The notes beneath the pieces were generated by a model. It made no database searches, had not been told where the DNA came from, and saw nothing but the letters and a program-made list of their open reading frames with translations. From Mycobacterium sp. SM1 (lineage in GTDB: Bacteria; Actinomycetota; Actinomycetes; Mycobacteriales; Mycobacteriaceae), in the NCBI RefSeq assembly GCF_018361265.1, contig NZ_JAFLNH010000001.1, positions 124,001 to 188,000 on the forward strand: a stretch of DNA of 64,000 bases, in the 5' to 3' direction. Of the stretch, positions 51,070 to 59,624 are shown one piece after another. The position numbers and the translations under genes were made by a program. Numbering within the stretch: position 1 is the first letter of the stretch; each line of letters begins with the position of its first letter.

Positions 51070-51316
51070 CGGCTTTCCTCCTCGAGCGCGGTTAGTTGGC
51101 GCCGCTCCTCCAGCCCGGCCACGCCGGGCCCATCGTCGCCGACGCGGCTCATTGGCGCCGCTCCTCCAGCCCGGCCACGCCGGGCCCATCGTCGCCGACG
51201 CGGTTCATTGGCGCCGCTCCTCCAGCCCGGCCACGCCGGGCCCATCGTCGCCGACGCGGCTCATTGGCGCCGCTCCTCCAGCCCGGCCACGCCGGGCCCA
51301 TCGTCGCCGACGCGGC
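51066..51316 (-). repeat. MIRU-like 56-bp tandem array, four copies, with coupled mini-ORFs
   Basis: Units start at 51096, 51152, 51208 and 51264; the last is 53 bp. On the minus strand each full unit encodes MSRVGDDGPGVAGLEERRQ or the MNRV variant, each with GGAGGAG before the next ATG. Every stop overlaps the next start as ATGA. The chain runs: SIS-HypC stop (51261), mini-ORF 51205-51264, mini-ORF 51149-51208, a 28-codon mini-ORF 51066-51152 ending QLTALEEESR, then the GmhA-like gene. The unit resembles the MIRU units at recG and leuB. Confidence 0.92.
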
Positions 51317-52007
51317 AAATCGCGGTCCCGGCGTGCACGAGCACCAGATCGCCGGCGAGCACCGGGTCGATCAGGGTGGTCGCGACGGTCTCGACACCCT
51401 GGGCGGTGCGCACCTGGGCCGTGCCGTCGGCCGATGCTGCCAGCACCTCGCCGAGGCGACCTTCGTCGCTGCAGGTGACACACACGGGTGCTGCGGCAGC
51501 GGGCTTCACCAGACCGGGATGCTCGAAGCAAACGTGGGTCAGCTCCCACAGCAGGTGATAGAACAGCACGAAACCCCCGGTGGCGGGAACCCTGGGGTCA
51601 GGGTCGTCAAGCCATAGCACGTGGTCGGCGCTTCCCGGCCGAGGTCGCTCGCCGCTGCCGATCCAGACGCTGGTGGTCCCCCAGGCCGGGCACCGGCGCA
51701 TCACCGAACGTAGCTCGACGTTGCCGGCACCGCCGACGCCGATCACGATGTCACCCGCACGCGCTGAAACCCGCACCTGATCCACCAGGTCGGGCCCGGT
51801 CAGCGCCACCGCGGGCAACGCCCGCTTGCCCACGATCACCGGATGGATGAATTCCACCGCGATGTGCAGGGCGTGCGGCTCCCAGCCCGGCGCGATGGAC
51901 CACATGGTGGCGCCCGCCGCGAACCGTTTAGCCAGGGTGAGTGCGGTAGCGGCCAGATCGGCGGCCAGATCGGCACCCAGCTTGCGGTCAATGTCGGTGG
52001 CAGTCAT
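51261..52007 (-). CDS. SIS domain fused to a HypC-like domain
   Basis: Protein of 248 residues. Residues 1-165 form a SIS-like domain (AVEFIHPVIVGKRALPAVALTG, AGDIVIGVGGAGNVELRS). Residues 174-231 are HypC-like (VCVTCSDEGRLGEVL, ending DLVLVHAGTAI). The key Cys is internal (Cys176 or Cys179), so it cannot provide the free N-terminal Cys used by HypC. Residues 232-248 come from the MIRU-like repeat. The start is uncertain: the ATG at 52007 begins the conserved part, but an in-frame ATG at 52112 overlaps the hypF stop (ATGA) and would add 35 basic residues. The following gene is another SIS protein. Confidence 0.82.
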   Translation of the reverse strand: MTATDIDRKLGADLAADLAATALTLAKRFAAGATMWSIAPGWEPHALHIAVEFIHPVIVGKRALPAVALTGPDLVDQVRVSARAGDIVIGVGGAGNVELRSVMRRCPAWGTTSVWIGSGERPRPGSADHVLWLDDPDPRVPATGGFVLFYHLLWELTHVCFEHPGLVKPAAAAPVCVTCSDEGRLGEVLAASADGTAQVRTAQGVETVATTLIDPVLAGDLVLVHAGTAICRVGDDGPGVAGLEERRQ

Positions 52008-52108
52008 CGCGGCACCGCCTTTCCGGGGCCGAACACTTTTCCCGCTTCGGGCCCGCTTCAGGCCCGCTTCAGGCCCTTTACCCACCATGGCACCTTTGGG
52101 CCCACAAG

Positions 52109-54475
52109 TCATCCCCCTTCCAGGTGATCGGGCTGCGAATCCAGCGCGGTCAGCAGGGAGATCGCCGCCTGACCAAGCGCCAGCCCCCCGTCGTTGGGTG
52201 GCACGGTGCGATGGATCAGCACCTCAAATCCCGCCCGTTGCAGCCGTTGCCGGCAGGAGCGCAGCAGCAGCACGTTCTGAAACACTCCCCCGGTGAGGCC
52301 CACCAGCCGCACGGCGCCGGCCACCCGCTCGACCACGTCCGCTACGGCGGCCGCGACCGCGTGGTGGAATCCGGCCGCCAGCACGGCGGGATCGGTCCCG
52401 GCGCGCAGGGCCGATACCATCGCGCGAATCATGCCGCGTGGATCGATCACCCCGTCGTCACGTACCTCCAGGCGCAACTCGGTGGCCGACCCGCCAGCCG
52501 ACTCGGCCAGCACCTCCAGTTCGATGGCGGCCTGAGCCTCATAGTCAATGCGGTGCCGCACGCCCAGCAGCGATGCGACGGCGTCGAACAGCCGGCCCAT
52601 GCTTGAGCACGGCACACAGCCCACCCCGCCGGCCAACTGCCAACGAGTCACCCGCAGCTCGACGGGGGTGGCCGCGCGGACGGGAGGCAAATCCGGACTC
52701 CAGTCGACGCCGGCGACCCACAACTGCGACAGCGCCATCCGCCACGGGTTGCGCACCGCGGCGTCCCCGCCCGGCAGCGGCACTGCCAACAGATGGCCGA
52801 CGCGGGCAAAGCGCTGGCTGTCGCGCCCGAGGGCGAGGATTTCCCCACCCCAGATCGACCCGTCGCAGCCGTAGCCGGTGCCGTCGAAGGAGACCCCGAT
52901 GATGGGTTCACCGAGGCGGCCCCGGTCGGCCAGCAGCGACACCACGTGCGCGTGGTGGTGCTGCACCAGATCCAATGGGCGTTCGCCGGCGTGACGTTCG
53001 GCCCAGCTACGCGTCTGATAGCCGGGGTGCAGATCGGCGGCCAACCGTGTCGGCTGGTGCCGGATTCCGCTGAGCTGACCGACGGCGCGCTCGAATGCCC
53101 GCAGCGTATCCAGGGTGGCCATGTCGCCGATGTGCCCGGACATGAACGCCCGCGGCCCGTCGGTGAGGCAGAAGGTGTTTTTCAGTTCGCCCCCCACGGC
53201 CAGCACGGCCGGCCCGTCGCGTCCGAGGTCGACCGGCAGCGGCGCGTATCCGCGGGATCGGCGGATCGGCAGTTCCCGGCCGTCGATGACACGCACCACC
53301 GAGTCGTCGCACGGCACGTGAATCGGCCGGTCGTGGTCGAGCACCGCATCGCACAAGGGAGCGGGAGTTCCCCAAAGTCTGTGTGCCACATCATCTTCGG
53401 TGAAGCAGATCGGCTCATCGGAACGGTTGGCGCTGGTGAGCACCAGAGTGTCGGGCACCGGAGTGTCAGCATTCGGGATCGGCGCCAGCAGCAAGTGATG
53501 GATAGGTGAGTACGGCAGCATCAGCCCCAGCAGCGGATTGCCGGGCGCGACGGCCTCGGCGACCGGTGCGTCGGGGCGCCGGCGCAGCAGCACGATGGGC
53601 CGCGCCGGGCCGGACAAAATCGCGGCCTCGGTGTCATCGAGGTACGCATAGCGGCGAGCGACATCGAGGTCGCGCACCAGCATGGCGAAAGGCTTGGCGC
53701 CCCGTGCCTTGCGGGCGCGCAGCGTGCCGACCGCCTTTTCGTCGTCGACCACGCAGGCCAGGTGGTAGCCGCCAATGCCTTTGATCGCGACCACGGCGCC
53801 GGCGGCCAGCGCCCGCTGGGCGGCGGCCAGCGCGGCGTCCGATCCGGCTATTCTCTCGGCCCCCTCGGCTTTCGAATAAAACCACAGCGACGGACCGCAG
53901 TCCGGGCAGGCGATCGGCTGCGCATGAAACCTACGGTCTGACGGGTCGTGGTATTCGGCGGCGCAGCGCTCGCACATGTCGAACGCTGACATTGTGGTGG
54001 CTGGGCGGTCATACGGCAACGCGCGGATGATGGTGAACCGCGGGCCGCAGTTGGTGCACGTCACGAACGGATGCCGGTAACGGCGGTCACGCGGGTCGAA
54101 CAGCTCGGCAACGCAGTCGTCGCACACCGCAATATCGGGCGGAATCGGTGTGGTGGCCCCGGGCACCGTCTGGCTTTCCACGATGCGAAAGTCCGTCCCG
54201 CACGCGGTGTCGACATCGATCTCGACTGCCGTAACGCTGGCGATCTGTGCCAGCGGTGGCGCTTCGGCCCGCAACCGGCGCCCGAATTCGTCCACGCGGG
54301 TGCCCGGTCCTTGCACCTCGAGGAAGACCGCGCCCGAATCGTTGCCGACAAACCCCGCCAGCCCGAGCTCGGTGGCGAGTCGGTGCACGAACGGACGAAA
54401 GCCAACACCCTGGACGACGCCGGTCACGGTGAACCGCTGACGAATGACGCCGGACCGCAGCACCATCTCGGTCAT
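52109..54475 (-). CDS. hypF: Carbamoyltransferase HypF
   Basis: Converts carbamoyl phosphate to a carbamoyl-adenylate and transfers it to HypE. The 788 residues have the four expected parts: N-terminal acylphosphatase (VVQGVGFRPFVHRLA), two zinc fingers (CDDCVAELFDPRDRRYRHPFVTC..C and CERCAAEYHDPSDRRF..CPDC), a YrdC-like domain (GGYHLACVVDDEKAVGTLRARK) and a Kae1/carbamoyltransferase domain (VQHHHAHVVSLLADRG, GLTGGVFQNVLLL). First gene of the hyp operon. The 207-base gap upstream (54476-54682) should hold the promoter, but no clear motif is seen. Confidence 0.96.
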   Translation of the reverse strand: MTEMVLRSGVIRQRFTVTGVVQGVGFRPFVHRLATELGLAGFVGNDSGAVFLEVQGPGTRVDEFGRRLRAEAPPLAQIASVTAVEIDVDTACGTDFRIVESQTVPGATTPIPPDIAVCDDCVAELFDPRDRRYRHPFVTCTNCGPRFTIIRALPYDRPATTMSAFDMCERCAAEYHDPSDRRFHAQPIACPDCGPSLWFYSKAEGAERIAGSDAALAAAQRALAAGAVVAIKGIGGYHLACVVDDEKAVGTLRARKARGAKPFAMLVRDLDVARRYAYLDDTEAAILSGPARPIVLLRRRPDAPVAEAVAPGNPLLGLMLPYSPIHHLLLAPIPNADTPVPDTLVLTSANRSDEPICFTEDDVAHRLWGTPAPLCDAVLDHDRPIHVPCDDSVVRVIDGRELPIRRSRGYAPLPVDLGRDGPAVLAVGGELKNTFCLTDGPRAFMSGHIGDMATLDTLRAFERAVGQLSGIRHQPTRLAADLHPGYQTRSWAERHAGERPLDLVQHHHAHVVSLLADRGRLGEPIIGVSFDGTGYGCDGSIWGGEILALGRDSQRFARVGHLLAVPLPGGDAAVRNPWRMALSQLWVAGVDWSPDLPPVRAATPVELRVTRWQLAGGVGCVPCSSMGRLFDAVASLLGVRHRIDYEAQAAIELEVLAESAGGSATELRLEVRDDGVIDPRGMIRAMVSALRAGTDPAVLAAGFHHAVAAAVADVVERVAGAVRLVGLTGGVFQNVLLLRSCRQRLQRAGFEVLIHRTVPPNDGGLALGQAAISLLTALDSQPDHLEGG

Positions 54476-54682
54476 GGCGGCCCACTAACCGGCCGTAGCC
54501 GCTGGGCAACCGGGCGGCTCAAAGTCCTCGCCGCTCGAGTCGGGACATCCTCACCACACCGGATCACACCGTTTCCCGCTCGCCGACCGCAACCGCTAAC
54601 CCCGCCCATCCTAGCTACCCGCAGCATGGTCGACGGCGTTTCCTGGGGCAGCTCGGGCGGCGTCGTCTTCGGCGGAGCGCCG

Positions 54683-55360
54683 TCACAGCGCCTCAGAGCG
54701 GTAGCACTCGACGAAATCGCCGTACCCGCAGGACTCGGCCAGGGCCAACTCGTCCTCGCGGTCGGGCTCTTCCAGCTCGCCCATCCATTGCCGCACCAGG
54801 GCGGCACCCTGGCGGCGCACCGCGCCGCCTGAATCGGCACGCAGCTGCTCAAAGGAGCGGATATACCACTCGGCCAATGTCAGCCGATGGGCAGCGGTGA
54901 CCACGTCGACGGCCTCACCCGCCCATAGGCGGACCATCCGCCGGTACGCCGTCAGCTCTTCGACTGGTAGCCCAGCGGCGCGCAAGAACTGTCGGGCGTT
55001 AGCGAATTCCGCGAGGATAGCGGTGCGCCGCGCTTTCAAGGTGTCGCGCGCGCGGCGCAAGTCGATGCCGAATTGCTCCGCGGCCAATGGTATCGACGGC
55101 CGGTCCACCGCGGACTCATAGAGCGCGTGAGCCACGTCAACGCGCGCCCATTGCCCGAAACTTTCTGCCCACAACGCTAGTTCGCCAATCGCGACGTTCA
55201 ATTCGCCGCGATGACGATCAAGATGGCGCGCGAACTCAACGCACCCCTCGGCTGCCATCAGCTGCGATGCCCGCACCACCGATGCGGTCAGGGCGCCATG
55301 AGCGGCGACCATGGCGATGATCCGGTCACGGGCCCGCCGCTTGCTATCCATCACGGTCAC
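54683..55360 (-). CDS. Hypothetical alpha-helical protein, coupled to thiI
   Basis: I do not recognise this 225-residue protein. It appears largely helical, with amphipathic stretches rich in Arg, Ala and Glu, no signal peptide, no membrane segment and three scattered cysteines. The GTG at 55360 overlaps the TGA of the upstream ThiI-type gene (GTGA), so it is translated with it and may act on the same tRNA or sulfur pathway. That role is inferred only from the overlap. It precedes the hyp operon on the same strand by about 200 bases. Confidence 0.75.
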   Translation of the reverse strand: MTVMDSKRRARDRIIAMVAAHGALTASVVRASQLMAAEGCVEFARHLDRHRGELNVAIGELALWAESFGQWARVDVAHALYESAVDRPSIPLAAEQFGIDLRRARDTLKARRTAILAEFANARQFLRAAGLPVEELTAYRRMVRLWAGEAVDVVTAAHRLTLAEWYIRSFEQLRADSGGAVRRQGAALVRQWMGELEEPDREDELALAESCGYGDFVECYRSEAL

Positions 55361-56670
55361 CCCACGACATCACTGCCCGCTTTCGTCGGGTTCGCCGGTG
55401 AGCACCGGGCCGCCGGGTGCAGGTAGGTATCCAGATCGAATTGTTGTAGGCGGTCCAGGGCCTCGTCGACCAGGGTGTCGAGCCCGCCGCGAGCCTCGAT
55501 GCGAGCAAGCCGCTTGGCGCAGGTACGGGTGGCTACCCGTGGCGGTAAGAACAATTGGCAGCAGTCCTGATCCGGTAGGGCAGCGATCTCGGCGATGCCG
55601 AGCCGTCGGGCTTCATCCATTATCTCCAGTTTGTCGAAGCCCAGCAGCGGCCGCAGCACCGGCAGGCTGGTGGCCTGGTCCGTGGCGATCATGTTGGACA
55701 GGGTTTGGCTTGCGACCTGCCCTAAGCTGTCGCCGGTGACCAATGCCTGGGCGCCGATCCGGCGTGCGAGTCTATCCGCCAGGCGCAAATAAATTCGGCG
55801 CTGCGCGACGATCTGCGCCTCGCCGGCACCGCTGGCGGCCATCGTGCGCGAGGCGCGCCCGACGGCAGCTACGAACAGGCGCGAGCCCGGCTGGAAGCGG
55901 GCAAGGTGGCGGGCCAGCGCATACGCCTTATACACCGATGACGGCTTCGTGTACGGGGCGCCATGACAGTGCAGGAAATCGCATTGCAGGCCGCGGCGCA
56001 GCGCACGGTAGGCGGCAACCGGCGAGTCGAATCCACCGGACAGCAGCACCAGGGCGCGGCCACTCGACCCCACCGGCAAGCCGCCGCGGCCGGGGTGTCG
56101 GGCGACTCCGAGAAAAATCTCGCTCCGGTCGACCTCAAGGGTCAGTTCCACGTCCGGCCGCTTCAGGTCCACCCGCCACCCCAAATCGGCGCACACTCGC
56201 GCCCCGACCCGTGCCGCCAATTGCTCGGAGGTCAGTTCGAATTGCTTGTCACGGCGGCGGCATCGAACCGCAAAGGTGGGTCGTGTCGGCCCGGGTTGTC
56301 GCTCCCGGAGTAACCGCACCGCCGCGCACTCGGCCGCGGTCACCGATTTGGTGACTCGCCAGACTGGTTGCACGACACTGACGCCGATCACGTCGCCGGC
56401 CCGCGTGACGAGGTCATCCCGCGGTAACGCTGGCGCAGACACCACTAACACGCCGGCGCGCCGGCGCAACCGCGCCCGCGGAGGTTGCTCCAGCCCGTAA
56501 GCCAGCGCGTGCTCGAGATTGCGGAGCAGGTGTCGCTCGAATCGACCCCGATTACGGCCCTTGAGCGCCATCTCGCCATATTTGAGCAAAACACATGGCT
56601 CGATTCGCATCCCGGCCACCTCCGCAGCCGGTACCCGCACGCCCGGATCGGAAAAGGCCGCCTGCGTCAT
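55357..56670 (-). CDS. thiI: ThiI-type tRNA 4-thiouridine synthetase
   Basis: Adenylates U8 of tRNA and inserts sulfur to give 4-thiouridine. The 437 residues contain the NFLD/THUMP region (VLLKYGEMALKGRNRGRFERHLLRNL), the PP-loop LLSGGFDSPVA, and the ThiI-specific LVTGDSLGQVASQTLSNM and CCQLFLPP segments. The C-terminal rhodanese domain of long ThiI proteins is absent, as in many short forms. M. tuberculosis has no ThiI that I know of, so the gene is part of the accessory segment. An unknown gene is coupled downstream. Confidence 0.88.
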   Translation of the reverse strand: MTQAAFSDPGVRVPAAEVAGMRIEPCVLLKYGEMALKGRNRGRFERHLLRNLEHALAYGLEQPPRARLRRRAGVLVVSAPALPRDDLVTRAGDVIGVSVVQPVWRVTKSVTAAECAAVRLLRERQPGPTRPTFAVRCRRRDKQFELTSEQLAARVGARVCADLGWRVDLKRPDVELTLEVDRSEIFLGVARHPGRGGLPVGSSGRALVLLSGGFDSPVAAYRALRRGLQCDFLHCHGAPYTKPSSVYKAYALARHLARFQPGSRLFVAAVGRASRTMAASGAGEAQIVAQRRIYLRLADRLARRIGAQALVTGDSLGQVASQTLSNMIATDQATSLPVLRPLLGFDKLEIMDEARRLGIAEIAALPDQDCCQLFLPPRVATRTCAKRLARIEARGGLDTLVDEALDRLQQFDLDTYLHPAARCSPANPTKAGSDVVG

Positions 56671-56696
56671 CCCCTTGCACCTTACTGAGGTGTGCT

Positions 56697-56850
56697 ACTC
56701 AGGTTAGCTTGTCGGCCACGTCGGGTCGGGTCGTCACGGGGTACTGCTGCGACACGATCACCGCCCCAGCCTCGCGCAGCAGATCGGTGCTAGTGACGGT
56801 GAGGCCGTCCGCCCGGTTGATCGCGCGGACGGCCTCCACCTCGACATGGG
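56697..56850 (-). pseudogene. Unidentified short coding remnant downstream of hsp20
   Basis: A stop-bounded frame of about 50 codons reads HVEVEAVRAINRADGLTVT, then a segment ending YPVTTRPDVADKLT and TGA. The composition is protein-like, but it has no convincing start, is preceded in frame by TAG, and no family is recognised. It is probably the C-terminal end of a lost gene that followed hsp20. Confidence 0.4.
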
Positions 56851-56869
56851 CCGACTACCCCTCGCCCGG

Positions 56870-57298
56870 TCAGGCGTCGATGGCCTGCCGCGCTCCGGTC
56901 CCGATGGGGATCTTGCGCGGCTTGGCCGCCTCGGCCACCGGAATCGTCAGACGCAACACCCCGTCGGTGTAATCTGCGGTGATCTTGTCTGTATCCAGGT
57001 TGTTGCCCAGGTATAGCTGCCGGCTGAATACCCCATGCGGACGTTCCGAGACGAGCCATCCTTGGTCATCGCCGGCGTACGGTCGCTCCGCACGCACCGT
57101 CAGGGTCTCATTCTCGACCTTCACGTCCAGCGATTCGGCCTTGATCCCCGGCAGGTCGAACTCCACCACGAACGTGTCACCGTCACGCCGGGCGTCCATC
57201 GGCATCACCGCCGGGCGGGCCACGGTACCGAGTGTAGCGCCCAGTAGCTGTTGGGTGAGCCGGTCAAAGTCACGCAAGAACGGATCGAAGCTCAGCAT
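56870..57298 (-). CDS. Hsp20/alpha-crystallin small heat-shock protein
   Basis: ATP-independent holdase chaperone of 142 residues. The alpha-crystallin domain spans about residues 37-130: [31 protein letters not shown], then [43 protein letters not shown] chose the ATG at 57298, five bases after GGAGGTGA. Related to the mycobacterial 18-kDa/Acr2-type proteins. A palindromic AT-rich element lies about 50 bases upstream. Confidence 0.93.
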   Translation of the reverse strand: MLSFDPFLRDFDRLTQQLLGATLGTVARPAVMPMDARRDGDTFVVEFDLPGIKAESLDVKVENETLTVRAERPYAGDDQGWLVSERPHGVFSRQLYLGNNLDTDKITADYTDGVLRLTIPVAEAAKPRKIPIGTGARQAIDA

Positions 57299-57346
57299 GA
57301 CTATCACCTCCTCGACAACTCAGACCGATCTGATTTTTTCAACACA

Positions 57347-57357
57347 GATAACTTATC
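57347..57357. promoter_or_regulatory. Palindromic element upstream of hsp20
   Basis: GATAACTTATC is a perfect 11-base palindrome, extended imperfectly to ACAGATAACTTATCCGT (57344-57360). It stands out as AT-rich in a GC-rich context and is placed about 50 bases before the hsp20 ATG, a likely repressor site or part of the promoter. It does not match the DosR consensus. The rest of the 350-base gap to the DUF4193 gene shows no supported gene. Confidence 0.5.
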
Positions 57358-57647
57358 CGTAACACGGTATATTCCCTGTGTCCCAGCGCAACATCCGAGC
57401 GTTCTCGGTCGAGTCGAAGGCGGCTGGTGCCCAGCCCGCAACCGGCCGTCGTGCGGACCCCGGCCCTCCAGCACCCGCAGGGGCATCGCGGTCGCCGCCG
57501 AGGCACCACCGCGGCGACGGCTACGCCGAAATGTGATGCAGATCACGACCGAAGGGCGAGGAATCTGGGCACTGAACTCTGTGGCCAGCGCGTTCGAAGC
57601 TGCGAGAAGAGCAAACTTGCACTGTCGTTGTCAGGTGAGGGGGCCCG

Positions 57648-57953
57648 ATGATGGCTACGGACTACGACTCTCTACGGCACACCGAGATTGACGATACCTA
57701 TGAGTACTCCATTGAGGTGCTAAAGGCGCACCACGGCGAAACCGGGCCGGACGTGGGCGACATCGACGAAGTGGAATCCGTGGAACCGTTCGAACCGCCG
57801 GGCGCCGATTTGTCCGGCGAGGAGTTGGCGGTCCGGGTCATTCCGAAACGACCCGACGAGTTCACCTGCTCAAACTGCTTCCTGGTGTATCACCGCAGCC
57901 GCTTGGCCCGCGAAACGAACGGCGTGACGATCTGCGCCGACTGCGCCTCTTAA
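57648..57953 (+). CDS. DUF4193 zinc-ribbon protein (Rv2699c paralogue)
   Basis: Small acidic protein of 101 residues. The C-terminal half carries PPGADLSGEELAVRVIPKRPDEFTCSNCFLVYHRSRLA and ends with ICADCAS, so two CxxC pairs form a likely zinc ribbon. It closely resembles mycobacterial DUF4193 proteins such as Rv2699c, whose function is unknown. The start may be either of two adjacent ATG codons (57648 or 57651). It converges on gatB. Confidence 0.88.
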   Translation: MMATDYDSLRHTEIDDTYEYSIEVLKAHHGETGPDVGDIDEVESVEPFEPPGADLSGEELAVRVIPKRPDEFTCSNCFLVYHRSRLARETNGVTICADCAS

Positions 57954-57990
57954 AGCGTGTCGACTAGCGGTGTCGCGCATTAGGCGCCGG

Positions 57991-59502
57991 TTAGCTCTGC
58001 CCGCATACGGCCAGGACGAGTTCGCGCACCCGCGCGGCGTCGGCCTGGCCTTTTGTCGCCTTCATCACCGCGCCGACGATCGCCCCCGCCGCTGCCACCT
58101 TGCCGGCGCGGATCTTCTCCGCCACTTCAGGATTGGCTGCCAAGGCATCCTCAACGGCAGCCCGGATCAGCGAGTCGTCGCGGACCAGCGCCAGCCCACG
58201 CGCACGCATCACCTGCTCGGGCTCGCCCTCGCCCGCGAGTACGCCCTCGATGACCTGGCGGGCCAGCTTGTTGGACAGCTCACCCTTGTCGACCAGCTCC
58301 ACTACGGCGGCGACCTGGGCGGGGGTGATCGGGAGCTGATCGAGGTCGATGCCCGCCTCGTTGGCCTTCTGGACCAGGAAATTGCCCCACCAGGCGCGCG
58401 CCGCCTCGCTGGACGCGCCGTGCTCGACGGTCGCGGCGACCAGTTCGACTGCGCCCGCATTGACCAGGTCTCGCATCACTTCCTCGGATAGGCCCCACTC
58501 CTGCTGAATACGCTTGCGCCGCAACCACGGCAGTTCGGGGATGGTCGCGCGCAATCGCTCCACCAGCTCGGCGGCGGGCGCGACCGGCTCCAGGTCGGGC
58601 TCTGGGAAGTATCGGTAGTCCTCGGCGGTCTCCTTGGTGCGGCCCGGGCTGGTGTACCCGTTCTCGTGGAAGTGCCTGGTCTCTTGGATGACCCGGCCGC
58701 CGGAGGCCAGAATGGCGCCTTGGCGCTGCATCTCATAGCGAACCGCGACCTCGACGCTTTTCAGCGAGTTGAGGTTTTTGGTCTCAGAGCGGGTACCGAA
58801 TTCGGCGGCCCCGATCGGCTTCAGCGACACGTTGACGTCACAGCGCATCGAACCCTGATCCATGCGCACGTCGGAAACATCCAGGGCTCGCACAAGATCC
58901 CGCAACGCCGTCACGTAGGCCCGCGCGATGTGGGGTGCCCGGGCCCCGGCTCCTTCGATTGGTTTGGTGACGATCTCGACCAGGGGAACGCCGGCGCGGT
59001 TGTAGTCGATCAGCGATCCGGTGGCGCCCTCGATCCGGCCGGTTTCACTGCCCAGGTGCATCAGCTTGCCGGTGTCTTCCTCCATGTGCACCCGTTCGAT
59101 CCCGACCCGGAAGCTGCCGCCGTCCGCCAACGGCACATCGAGGTAGCCGTTGATGGCGATCGGCTCGTCATACTGCGAAATCTGGTAGTTCTTAGGCATA
59201 TCCGGGTAGAAGTAGTTCTTCCGGGCAAAGCGGCACCACGGCACAATCTCGCAGTTCAGCGCCAGCCCGATGCGGATCGTCGACTCCACCGCGGCCTGAT
59301 TGAGCACCGGCAGCGCACCGGGAAGGCCGAGGCACACCGGGCACACCTGGGTGTTGGGTTCGGCGCCGAAGGTGGTGGCGCAGCCGCAGAACATCTTGGT
59401 CCTGGTGGACAACTCGACGTGCACCTCCAGCCCGAGCACCGGCTCGTAGCGCGCCTGGACCTCGTCATAGCCGAGCAGTTCGGCCGCAGGGGCAACCGTC
59501 AT
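57991..59502 (-). CDS. gatB: Aspartyl/glutamyl-tRNA amidotransferase subunit B
   Basis: tRNA-binding kinase subunit of GatCAB, which amidates Glu-tRNA(Gln) and Asp-tRNA(Asn). The 503 residues include [12 protein letters not shown], the CGC..CPVCLG zinc motif, the [11 protein letters not shown] signature, MRCDVNVS and the C-terminal YqeY tail domain. I chose the ATG at 59502 to match M. tuberculosis; the frame stays open upstream. pfkA and, further on, gatA lie upstream on the same strand. Confidence 0.97.
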   Translation of the reverse strand: MTVAPAAELLGYDEVQARYEPVLGLEVHVELSTRTKMFCGCATTFGAEPNTQVCPVCLGLPGALPVLNQAAVESTIRIGLALNCEIVPWCRFARKNYFYPDMPKNYQISQYDEPIAINGYLDVPLADGGSFRVGIERVHMEEDTGKLMHLGSETGRIEGATGSLIDYNRAGVPLVEIVTKPIEGAGARAPHIARAYVTALRDLVRALDVSDVRMDQGSMRCDVNVSLKPIGAAEFGTRSETKNLNSLKSVEVAVRYEMQRQGAILASGGRVIQETRHFHENGYTSPGRTKETAEDYRYFPEPDLEPVAPAAELVERLRATIPELPWLRRKRIQQEWGLSEEVMRDLVNAGAVELVAATVEHGASSEAARAWWGNFLVQKANEAGIDLDQLPITPAQVAAVVELVDKGELSNKLARQVIEGVLAGEGEPEQVMRARGLALVRDDSLIRAAVEDALAANPEVAEKIRAGKVAAAGAIVGAVMKATKGQADAARVRELVLAVCGQS

Positions 59503-59624
59503 GCCGCCGATTTTACGGGTCACCACACCGCGGCCGGGCGCCCGTCCGCATAAGACAGGGCCCGGGTGGTCGGCCGCCGATGACTCAGCGGCGGGGCACG
59601 TGCTTTCGGCCGGGATGAGCACGC

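Noticed and set aside
51096..51316. Possible CRISPR array or phage attachment site
   Set aside because: Perfectly tandem 56-bp units without spacers, no integrase in the window, and coding overlaps typical of MIRU elements.
57339..57430. DosR-type box upstream of hsp20
   Set aside because: The palindrome and nearby sequence do not match the GGGACT-AGTCCC type consensus well enough.
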